A stretch of 64,000 nucleotides of DNA from the NCBI GenBank assembly GCA_948567375.1, contig OX419756.1, positions 27,134,552 to 27,198,551 of the forward strand, given 5' to 3'. Source of the DNA: Lunularia cruciata. Taxonomy: Eukaryota; Streptophyta; Marchantiopsida; Lunulariales; Lunulariaceae. Every line of letters begins with the position of its first letter. Within the stretch, counting starts at the first letter, position 1. A program made the position numbers and the translations under genes. The notes under the pieces were generated by a model. That model searched no databases and had not been told where the DNA came from. It saw only the letters and a program-made list of their open reading frames with translations. Below, in pieces: positions 35,530-46,421 of this stretch.

Positions 35530-35635
35530 AGGCGACCGCGTAGGAAAACCGAAGGACGGAAGACCCCATCAAGCCGTACAAGGGAGAGACCAAAAATGTA
35601 ACATAGGGCTAAGCCCCAATAGAGTCTATATGAGA
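35530..35635 (+). repeat. Dispersed repeat, copy 2 (partner near 19190)
   Basis: Shares ordered blocks with 19190-19290 (AAGGCGAC, GAAGGACGGAAGACCCC, GGGCTAAGCCCCAATAG). This copy looks the less decayed. Confidence 0.5.
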
Positions 35636-36789
35636 ATCTGCCCTACCGCAGATTGAAAAGATAGACATTCATTGTCCTCGAGTTGCAGGATGCACAATGT
35701 AAATTTTTGGTATTTATCATACTTGTGATATTTGTAAATTCTTTTCTGTTTGCATCTTATTCTGAATATTTTCAAATCATAAGGTATTTTACCTCTAATG
35801 ACACTGGTATAGAGTTTGAAAGTACACCACGTCCTTTATTTTACTGTGGAAAAATACCCACAAAAGGCATCGTCTCCGTAATTTAGAAATATAAGTTCGT
35901 GCAAATATTTATAGTTGCACCGAGTATATAATATGCATAACTTTAAATCAATGAAATTTTACCGTCACTTTTAGGCTATGATAAGTATGTCATGTTGGTT
36001 CATATGATCAGCTCCATGTCATCAACTGATTAGTATACATCCGTTTCTAGCCAAGATGGAAAAATAACAGAACAGAACCCAACTAAACATAAAATTGAAA
36101 TATAAAAACTTGTGTGCACAACTAACATAACAGTAAGTATTTCTGATGTTAATACAAAGTTAGAGTTGATAAGCCAGCAGCGTGGTGGACATTTCATAGA
36201 GAAAATCTACAATCCTAACAAACTTTGCTGGGATGGTCCATGATATCGATTTTCTTTAGTAACGTTGAGTAAATATCAGTACTCTTTATTGCTATATTAA
36301 TCGTCTTTAATTTTTCGGACAAAATTTTTCAGCTCAAATTTGTTCAACACTTTTCCTTTACTCCAGCTAGAGATGGATTATGAACTGTTACAACAATTCC
36401 TTACCCTCTCAATCAGTTTGAAATAAGTGTTTTTATGAACCCTCATCTACGCAATTGAACTATAGTTGCAGCTGGTCAGATGTCCATTTACATTACAACC
36501 GGGACTCCATGTCCAAGAGTAAGTACTTTATTGAACTGTGTCGACTTATGTCGTCAAATACCAAATTCTGAAGGACACCACACGGTTTTAAATCAGTATA
36601 GTCTCCTGCTTAATTAGCTATGGGCGTGGTCGGAGGATCTTTAGTGGTACAAATGCATGTCTCATCCTTGTTAAACCAGATTGAATTCATGAACTGTTGG
36701 AAAATGAAAATGCCGTGTAGGTACAGACATACATACGTACATATATACAGCCCTCTGTTCAGGAGAACCACTTTTTATTGTTGTGTTCA

Positions 36790-36904
36790 ACTATAGATTT
36801 AAGGGAAAAATTAAAAAATACCTAACTGTAATTTAGAATAATTATAAAAATATCTTTATAATTTTAAAAATTGCAAAATTACCCCTCATAGGAATTCCAC
36901 CAAG
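36790..36904 (+). repeat. Left terminal inverted repeat of the MULE
   Basis: Inverted counterpart of 37501-37604; the inner boundary lies at GGAATTCCACCAAGTG. Confidence 0.7.
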
Positions 36905-36971
36905 TGAGGGTCAGGTGCAAGCATCATGAATAATAGGACACAATAAGAGAAATAGAACCAGACCAAAAACC

Positions 36972-37250
36972 TTGGCCAAAAATCTGCGATGTGTTTCCAA
37001 AAACTTACAGCTTGTTGACAGTTTATGGAAAGCAGCGTATGCAAAGACTGTTGCTCACTTTACGGAATTCATGAACAAGATGATTGAAGTGAACACAGAT
37101 ACACGATGTTGGTTGGAGGAACATGCACCACAACAACTTTGGGCCACTGGATATTTTGTTGGAAAACGTTTCGGCCATCTGACCTCCAATATTGTAGTCT
37201 TTAAACTCTTGGCTACTGCAAAGCATGTGATTAGAATATCCTTCTTTTGC
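36972..37250 (+). pseudogene. MULE transposase fragment
   Basis: The frame encodes LVDSLWKAAYAKTVAHF, then WLEEHAPQQLWATGYF and GKRFGHLTSNIV. These match the conserved end of plant MuDR-type transposases, where LFWKAA.A.TV..F is followed by W(A/T)..YF.GKRYGHLTSNI(A/V)ES. After NIV, at about 37195, the frame shifts: the following SLNSWLL-like residues lie in another frame and soon meet a stop. The N-terminal zinc finger and the DDE catalytic positions are missing. It is a dead remnant that marks the enclosing inverted repeats as a Mutator-like element. Confidence 0.78.
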
Positions 37251-37500
37251 TGGACATTCTCTGCCGGCAATTGAGGTGTTGATTGAAAGTTGACATCAAA
37301 GTGCAATGCTACTACCATCAAAGAAACTTGTTCGGTCCGCAAAAAATTGTTATTAACTTGATGCCTTAGTGTGCTGGCGAAGTTCATTCTTAATTGTAAT
37401 TCTATTTGTGCTGACATGCTAAGAAGTTAAAGGTTTCTGGTATCGCTCTTTTTCTATTAGAAATGGTGTCTCATTTCTCACGTTACTTCGCTTGACACTG

Positions 37501-37604
37501 ACTTTGTGGAACTGCTGTGAGGGGTATTTTTGCTATTTTGAAAATTATAGAGGTATTTTGGCAAATTATAAAGGTATTTCTCATGGATGTCCACATAGTT
37601 GAAG
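37501..37604 (-). repeat. Right terminal inverted repeat of the MULE
   Basis: Inverted counterpart of 36790-36904, with two direct copies of AATTATARAGGTATTT inside it. Confidence 0.7.
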
Positions 37605-40600
37605 ACACTACCACTGACTGAGATCCTAGAAGGGAAATGGTCGAAGCACATTCTTTTCCTCAGTTATTAACATTCTCATGTTCTTATATTTCTCCCTTTA
37701 GTATGCATCCTCCCATCCTTCATTTTTTCTATGCGGTCCTCCTTCTCTCATTTAGTATGCATGTGGATAAGCTGTCGTGAGCATGAGGTTCCTTGGAAAT
37801 AATTTCTTTTTCAGAGTGGGATATGGAGCTTGAGATTTCTCGGGATACAAGTGTACTTTGAGATTGGTAATACCCGTAATCTATTGCCAGCATGAGGTTC
37901 CATCGAAACATATAATATCACGGTGGGAATATTATCCGTCAGTGATTGTTTTCCATATCACATAGAGGATGCCAATTACGACGAGGAGTCCTTAGAAACG
38001 GATCATCTCCAGGAGAGAATATTGTCCCGTGCCACTTGATTCTTAGTTTCGAACATCACGGTGCGGGATAGGGTAGTACCCTTGGAAGCCTGGAAGGGCA
38101 ACTGCTTGCTCATCACATGGATACTAGGAAGCTCTCTCAGGAGAAAATATAGTGGGGTGTGTTTGTGGTGAGAGCATATATGCCATAGAAAGGAGATTTC
38201 GGCTTTAAAGTGTACGTCCTACGGACTGATATTCAAGGCGGAGTTAGGAAACACAAGAGATGTCTGTACTGTTGAAGAAGGAAGGTCGACGTGAAGAAGA
38301 TTTTTGAGACTACAAGTTCCCTGGAAGCTTCGGAGGAAGCTTTGACATATTTGGTCTATGATTCTTATTCTCCTGAACGTCATCTACTCACCACCTTCCT
38401 TTCTCCTGCACAGCTCCTACGACACGCAAGAAGTCCTACCGTCGCATTTGCATTCTTCCGTTCCTTCAGAATAATATAACTGAAGGAGGCAGACAGGAAG
38501 AGAGTATTACCGACCAATGGAGTAAAGATAAGTAGTGCTCGCAGTGCAGCCTTTGCCTACTAGTATGAACAGGATGAATAAATGGAGTGAGGCCGTGGCG
38601 TGCGACGACATACTAGAAACACAACACGTTCACGTAGTTCTCAATCGAGGGGATCCGAAATTTCTCTATTCTCAGTTGGAGTAGGTCTTATTAAGGGCTG
38701 TGGCCTAGGTTGGACTGAGTTGTCATTAAAGCTTAGGCCCGAGCTGCTGCCTTTTACTTTTCGTGGCACCATAGTACTGTACAGAAGCAACTGTGATGTA
38801 TGGTAGTGAAGGATACCCGGGTGGATCAATGATGAATGTGAAGAGAGCGAAGCGGACACCCAGCAAAGATTTGAAGGACCAGTGATACTATTGCACTCTG
38901 AATTACGCCTAGTGCCCGGCCCAGGACAGGGGCAGTGCAATTCATTCATTCATGGGGGCCCCTCCCGTGCCCTCCCACCTGACGACATTGACCCTTTTCT
39001 TTTGCTAGCTTCCAGGTGCATGATCGATGAGCCTACTTTGGTGAGGTTCTGGTGTAGGAGTACAATAGTAGTCTTGATAACCTCTCTCTTTCCAGCATCC
39101 CCTTCCTTCTCGTACTTACTTTCACCTCTCTATCTGTACCCCGTCTAATGGTAGCTGCCCGGTCAAATTCGACAGTATTCCGCAACATCCTCCCACCTAA
39201 ACGGGGAGAGGGGGAAAGACGGAGAGCCACATGAGAATACGAGATGATGCATGCCTCCCATGAACTCAGTAAGCTGTTCGTATTGTCCTTGTCATTTGGA
39301 GCTCTACGAACACTTCAAGCCCAGTTCTGCCCAGCCCAAGTAGCACATCTGATCAATTGTCTTTACAGTTCGTCATTTGAGTCGACCGTGTGCCTGGTTC
39401 CACCTAGGCAGGCTGGCTGCGGGCGTTTTGCGTGCTCTGCTGCTTCGATTTGGTTTGGTGTGGTTTGTTCAAGTCGTGTCTCTTTCAAACTGTACCATCT
39501 TCACTTGGGATAGGGCGATCTTTTCCCTATAGTAGGAACAATGATCAGCCTATGGATATGATCACATGTGGGGCTAAGCGCTTTCTCTCTTTCTCTCCTT
39601 TCCCGTTCCTACCTCCTCGAACGATGATAAAGTTCAATCGAAGATGCCTTCCTTACCCTCACTTTGATGGGTTTTGAATTTCTTGACTTTATCACACAGC
39701 CCATACCCATTGGCATACCGAGCCCATCAAATCAGATTTGGAAAGCTGGAACCCAGCAGCAAGGAGGCAGGCCCCAGATAGCCAGTCATTTTTGAAGTGC
39801 ACTGGACGGAAGCTAACGGACCTACTCCTCCCCGCTTCTGTTCTCCTCCTCTCTGTCTGTCTACGGCTCCATGAACTGAAGCGACTGACCTGAGAAGATT
39901 TCCGTGTGAAGAAAAGCGTACTGCCCTTCTCTCCCTCGCTCCCTGGACGATTTCATCAAAGGCAGCAGAAATAAACACTCCTTCAACCAATTGTACACAA
40001 AGACCAAACCGTAACACTACTCGCTGGATCGTCTGTCTAGGCCTTCCCTCACTTCAATCCTGACTGAACGCTCGGAATATTGGAAACCTGAAAAGGTGCT
40101 TCCTCGAAAAGAAGGTTCGCCACGCCAGATTTGGGGAGAGCGAACGAGGGACTGGACTCAAAAGAGAAACATCAGTCTGCAAACACGGAGACGATAGAGA
40201 GAGAGTTTGCACAGATGGTCCTACTGAGCTATACTAGTCTACCCCCGCTGGTGTAGGCCTAATCAGAAGACCTGACAAGTCAGGCCAACCGCGGTGGTTG
40301 AGTACAACGGAGGCGCGTAGGCAGGGAGGGGAATGTTAAATGAGGGGCTCCTCGCGGGAAAGCAGAGTCGCGGGTAGATTCCGGCCCCAATATAAGTACG
40401 GGGGCGATAGTCAACGCGAGTGGTGACTGAGGCGGGCAGCCGGGGTAGCCCAGCCGTAGCTCACGTGGTCATGGCGCTCGATATCCGCAACAGCCGGTTA
40501 CACGTATACGGTACTGTACATAAGTGCGTATTCAGGAATCAGAAATATCCATCGTCCTCTCCTGTCTGTCCCATGGACATTATTATTACACTTCCGCCGT

Positions 40601-41297
40601 AAGTACCTAGGCTGAGCGTGAGTTACTGTACAAATATTTCATGACTGCTGCTGCCGTATTCATTAATTCTTGAATACAGCTATTTAGATAATTAATGAGC
40701 AATTTGGAGAGCGGTATTCACATGATTGCTGCCCACATTCGCTCGCAATGCTTTAAGATGTCATGAGCCATGACGTTTGGGTACGGGTATATTTGTCCGA
40801 AGTAAGTTCGAAATCTAAATGCGGTGCGTGAGCGAAATATTATACCTATGGTGTCTATGGTGTCCGTAACTGATTACTCCCTGTTTGTTCTCTTCCTCGT
40901 AGAAGAAGATGCCGCCGGATTATAATTACTGTTATTCGTAGAAAAGAAAGACAACAAAGTGATGGGAGTGGAAAGAATTGAATGATGGGAGTTGAATATA
41001 TGCCCCAGTCCAGGGAGGGTACGAATTTCATGGCGAACAGTCGAGAGGGGGGCCTAAAAGAACGGGAAAGGGGCTCAACATAATATCTAGATCGAACCTT
41101 TTCCGGAGCTGCAGTGGAATGCAGGAATTAAATTTAGTAGGGCTTGCGAGCAGAACACCATCATTCTCTCGAAGTTTGATCAGACCAAGTTCTAAATTCC
41201 GAGTCAAAAGGGAAGGGCTGGGTGACAGATACCGTCGGAGGAATACCGATTCTTCAGCCATGTTGACTTTGGTGGTAATTGTTGTTGTCACAAGGCC

Positions 41298-41337
41298 GAG
41301 AGAGAGAGAGAGAGCGGGTGAGAGGGAGAGAGAGAGG
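41298..41337. repeat. (GA)n microsatellite
   Basis: Two GA runs separated by CGGGT. Confidence 0.9.
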
Positions 41338-41615
41338 ATCCAACCTTTTGATGGTGATTTTTAATCATTCTGCTGCTGCTGCGGATGCCGAGATGATGCT
41401 GCCGCTGCAACAAAGACGTTTCGTTTCTTGTAAGAAGAAGAAGGACTCTACATATGTCAATGTTCTGTGGAGAATTCAAAGGGCCCATCATGAATCCAGG
41501 AAAACGATTTCCTCGTATGATCAAATGCACAATTATTTACCGTCAAGATGCGAAGCCTTCCACGTGAATTATTTCACCTTCTCAAAAATTCCAATTCTAA
41601 GGAATATTTTTCCCT

Positions 41616-41621
41616 ACCACC

Positions 41622-41663
<42 letters not shown>
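41616..41663. repeat. Compound (CCA)n(CTA)n microsatellite
   Basis: About five CCA units run directly into eleven CTA units. Confidence 0.93.
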
Positions 41664-41666
<3 letters not shown>

Positions 41667-44600
41667 GGCTTTGCTCGGTAGCTTGACATGATCATATTCC
41701 CTCCCTCCCACTTACAAGAATGTCCAAAGATTAGCTCCCTCCGCTCCCTCGCTCTGGTCTGAGCAGGCACCTCCCCAGTAGAGATTCTCCAAGAGACTAT
41801 CGCCTAAAGGCTAAAAGGAAGTTGATGTCGTTTAAAAGCTTGCTGCTGGCCTCCACTTTCTTCCGGAAATCAGGCGAAGGCGAGACACAGCACTAGCAGC
41901 AAGGGTATCGCATGTATGTTTCTGACTTTGAAAAGGTCTCACGCACTTTTACTGTTAGTGAGAATTCCCACTCTCAGCATCTCTGTTTTCGGCCAGCAGA
42001 ATCTATTGTTTGGAAGATTTTTCAAAATCGTGCTGTTGTTCTTCCATATTTCAATAGCTACACTACCTTAATAGGCTGATGCTGCTGCCGCTGCCCTCAC
42101 TTAAGGTGCTGTCTATGCAGTGTACGCACCAAAAAGGGAATGAGAACAAGGGTTACTACAGTAATTAGACAGAGTCCATAAACTTCAGAAAACCCATTTC
42201 GCTTCTGTTCATGTTGCTCGCCATTTGGGATTCGAATTCCGTTCGAATCGTCGATACGGGAGAGAAAGAGATAGGATTAAAATTGCATGTGGTGTTGGTT
42301 GGTCCGAATCATCCGAGGGTCCAAATCATCCGAGGCTCCTCGGGCGGAAGTTCATGTCAACAAGCAAGACAAGAAAGCTGAAAAGAACACAAATATGAGC
42401 TCAAAAAGTCTAAAGCTTTCCCTTGTGCGGGGACATAATAAGGTTACTTAAGGGAAAAGTGAACTTAAGGGAGGATGCGACAACACAGGGAAAGAAATTT
42501 TGAACAAGAAGCAGAAGCAGAAGAAGAATATCGGTATAGTATATTTTAAAGCTGGGCGAGGTGGATCACACATTGCAAGCTCTGCTACGAGATCCTGATA
42601 ACGATGATAGTCGTAAGGACAATTGGACCGCCAAAAGGGTAGAAACCGTTTCATGAGAGCAAATTGAGTGCTAACTACCAAAAACCACCGCTCACTATAA
42701 AGATGTGAAACATGCAATGTGCTTTTACCAGGAGGAGGTCGAGCGATGTAAATCCTGGAAATGGTATATACCAGCACTGTAGGAGAGAAGACAAATATAA
42801 CCCAGTATCATCATTGCACATAAAAGTAGTGGGGGCCCAGTGTACAATGTGGACCCTACTTAACTTCCACCTACCCAACAGTGTGACCAGATAACCTGAT
42901 TTCAAGGGTCATCCATAGAAGGGTGTTAAAAATTTTAGTCGATCGAACAGGAGTTTGTGGGCTAGTGGCTTCGAGAGTTGGGTATCGAGAACGGTACAAA
43001 TTTCTGAAAAAGGCTGTATAAGATATCAATATTCTGAAGCTTTAGCGAACAATTGGTCCCTGTGGTGGGATCCATGGCATCATTGAGTGATGTCATGTGT
43101 TTCTATCTCCAAAGTGTGTAGTAAGAGAGTATGTTGTACGACGGAGCCAGGCCTTTGAATGCAAGTGCATGTTGTGAGAACCATGGCAGGCTCTTGTAGA
43201 TACTATCCGTAGGTTATCTCATGAGTCATGATTGCCTCAACCAAGCTAAGAATAACAAGAAGAAGCGGGGGGCCTGATTTGACCAGACTTGGATGGATGT
43301 CCACAGCTTTTGATGGAGAGAGAGAGATGGATGGATAGCTGCCTGTCTGCTATCTACGCTTGTGCTATCCAATGACTCACAACTACGCACTGTGAAGACC
43401 TATCTTCTTCCCTCACTCACTGAAGCAGCAGCATTGAGCCTTTCTGAATACCGGAGCAGCAGCAGCAGTCACGGTAATTGATAGAAAATTCCTTCTTGAG
43501 ACCAGGTTCTTCCGTGATGATACTCTGACAACACTTCAGCTAAAGCCTGCAACGCTTTCTCTCTCATTGGTCCTCTTGCCCCTATGACATCTTCCTTTAA
43601 ATGCTACCCGGGAACGCACTACCGTCTCACTACCGACCTCATTAAACTGTATGTAACCCTCCCTGCGCGCAGATTGACCGTTGTCCACGTTATCGACTCT
43701 CAAGTCTTATCACCTTGTCGACCATACTCCACGTTGGACTTGCAGTTTGAGAACCGGATTAATTTTCTTTGCAATTGAAATTGGCGGACTGTGGTTAATG
43801 GAACATATCATAGGACCAGTGGCAACTCGATTCGAGGAACAAAACGAAACTCTTCACTAGTTACCATCCGGCTCAGAATGTAAGTCGAAAGAGGTCGACA
43901 ACAGGAGAGGCCAATTATTCGACCTAAAGCGACGCCAACCACTCCAAGGCCGAATGCTTTACAGAACGATTCACATCTGGTTTTACTTCTTTCCGGGGGT
44001 GCGATAGATTCCCGCCTCCCATGATTCCCTTCCTTTTTGTTCAGCAAATGAACGTTTTTCATGTGTCTGTTTGACTTCTGACCAGCGCATGACCATCTCG
44101 CCTTTTTTCTTCACGTTCGATTCGTTTCAGTAAATCTTTTAAGTGGAGGAAGGGGATGGCAGCAAACTGCACTAGAATACATGCTGCTGCTAATACAAGC
44201 TCATGATGGCTGGCTGGCAGTCAGTCAGAGGACTTCTCGTGTAATTGCCATCGTTCTGCGTTCAGAAATCAGCCAGGCCTGCCTTACGATCATCACAAAT
44301 CTTACAAAGAAAAGTACCTGTGCGGTGACAATGTCACTCGGGCATGCTTGCAAACAGAAGTGAAGGTTGTTACAGGCCGAATCACATCATCCACAGTGAA
44401 AACTTGTCCCAATCAAACTGACAATCCGATCCACTCGAAGATGACACTTGAAAATCTCGCCCCAGAACGGCACTGATAGCTTAGCTTCCTCGAGCTAGAA
44501 AGATGACAAGATGGCTCTCTCAGTGCACACACCATCATCACATACGTAAGACCGCAAGAAATATATCTGGGGCGCTCGAGTTGACAAATTAATGAAATGG

Positions 44601-46421
44601 CATCTCTGCGAGTTCGAATACTCATGAATATAAATACAGAAGAACTACCAGCTACATAGAGATCAACCCACATCATACATACAAACAATTGGTTGCACCG
44701 ACCAATTGACAGAATCGACAAGGCACTACACAATATGGCTTGGCCTAATTGAGAGAGAGCGGATGGAACCCCAACTCATCATGCTGCTGATAACGAACTC
44801 AGAACAAAGGACGGTAAGATAAGCTAGAGTGAGAGTGAAAAAGAGATTGATTTCCTTGACTGAAACTGCAAGAATTTGGTGTGTATCCACTAGACGTCCT
44901 ACAAAACATTTAGCCTCGATGTCGGGGTGCATGAACGAATCCTCGGTTTCATCGGAGCGCTGCAAAGACAATGCACAGGACCATATGGTCAGACATGTCC
45001 ATGCATCCATCAAGCGATATTACTCCAACGCGTTAGAACTATTGAGTTCTCCATCTGGCCGGTATCTTCCAAAATTGTCCAAGATCATATGAGCTCTAAG
45101 CTTAAGAGATCAAAGTATAAACTGGCCGCCAGTGAAAACCTCGAACGCTACTCGACATGGTACCACACTCCTTCGGACCACACTCCTTCCCAGCTGTGAC
45201 CGTGGAGCTTGCGGTACGCTGATCATTGAAAGTCACCTCCTTGACTGGAGGTGCTTGCTTTAACTGAGACTAAATAGAATGAAATCAAGCTGGTGCTGTA
45301 CGGCACTCTTAAAACCCAGCTAAATACTGGGCACTGCTTGAAATTAAAATCTCCACACTTCAGCGACCCACTCAGCGAGCATGCTGGTAATGGAAGAAAT
45401 GAAGGTACTGCTAGTAAGTCTGTCTGCCCAGCTTAAGCGCCAGTGTAAAATGTAAGCAGTATGGGTTCCCTACTCGTTGATTCATGACCGTGGCTTGAAG
45501 ATTGTCTGTTTTCCAGGGTCCTGGACTACACCCAGATACTGAACCCATTTAACACATTAAAGCGAGCTGGTGAAACGCTCAAAATGCTGTCCAGGAAATA
45601 CGCAGTGACCACCACTTTTACCCAGGACATAAACATTGAGAACTGCGGTGTGTTGAAATGGACTATTGTCTGCATCAATTTAAACGACATTTCTGGTGAT
45701 GCAGCTTGATACTCGTCCATCTTTATTACAGGACGCTCTTCAGTGACTACCCACGAAGAGCTAATCTAGCAGGAGGAGAGCGAAGGTAGTGTAATACCGG
45801 GTGTCCTTTCCTTTCCGTCGGCAAATGATCAGTTTCGCCTTGCGACTCACTTGGTCTCCGGCTGTCTCATGTCATCTCATCTTCCTACTACATGATTGAA
45901 TCTCCAAAGCTCATCATTCCGTCCCCTCCTCATCAGACGAAGACGGAGTACTTTCTTCTTCCTCTCATCTCAAAAACCCCCATTGTAGTGTAGTGTTCTC
46001 ATCACGCAGCAAATGGCGCATGACACCGGACTCTTTAACGTCAAGAGGGGGCTTAATGTGCGACGGGAGACAAATTGCCTCCATACCAGTGGTACTGTAG
46101 CGACGTCAGGGTTACAAAACTTCTTCGTTCCTCCTCAGTCAGGACACCTGACGTCAAGAATTTCTTCCCGCATCACCTCCCCCAGCTAGCTCGAAGATAT
46201 GTGATAGGAGCGGAGCAATGGGGTTGATCTTAACCATCCCATCCCGCCGAGGTGAACAAGAATTGTCGCCCAGACGGACCCACTTGCACTTGAGGCCATG
46301 CTCTCTCTAAGCATTCGATCCGACCGACACGAGACCCGTACAGTAAACGTTTTCTCGTATCAAAGACCAGACACCCGACCGACCCTCCAGATTCAATTCG
46401 ATGGATAGATCCAGATCTCTA

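Larger units (their letters stand above)
27084..36780. other. Long intergenic stretch, no assigned gene
   Basis: No conserved domain recognised on either strand. AT-rich low-CpG blocks (28.6-29.1, 30.5-31.2, 35.2-36.7 kb) alternate with CpG-rich, pyrimidine-rich sequence (33.1-34.8 kb). Contains a CA repeat near 31126, a (CTTC)n run near 34320, a small charged open frame at 31219-31413 and the dispersed-repeat copy near 35530. Confidence 0.5.
36790..37604 (+). mobile_element. Deleted Mutator-like (MULE) transposon
   Basis: Inverted repeats of about 100 bp lie at 36790-36904 and 37501-37604; matched landmarks are AAATACC, TTATAATTTT, GCAAAA, TACCCCTCA and GTTCCAC/ATTCCAC. The right repeat carries two subterminal copies of AATTATARAGGTATTT. 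Between them is a MULE transposase remnant (36972 to about 37250) reading outward from the left repeat. The roughly 0.8-kb length against several kb for autonomous MULEs shows a large internal deletion. Exact termini and the expected 9-11-bp target duplication could not be fixed by eye. Confidence 0.72.
37605..46421. other. Intergenic stretch, probably including the 3' flank of the SRS gene
   Basis: No conserved protein domain recognised. CpG-rich, with microsatellites at 41298-41337 and 41616-41663. On the minus strand an AATAAA (45722-45727) lies about 700 bases beyond the SRS stop and is one possible polyadenylation signal. A short tandem of the form TCCRAATCATCCGAGG occurs near 42302-42336. 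Confidence 0.5.

Noticed and set aside
40390-40402. CAATATAAGTACGGGG as a plus-strand promoter with downstream gene
   Set aside because: TATA-like, but no recognisable coding sequence follows within several kb.
42230-42262. GTTCGAATC-like T-loop sequence as a possible tRNA gene
   Set aside because: No acceptor-stem pairing or anticodon arm at the right distances; the same applies near 18728.
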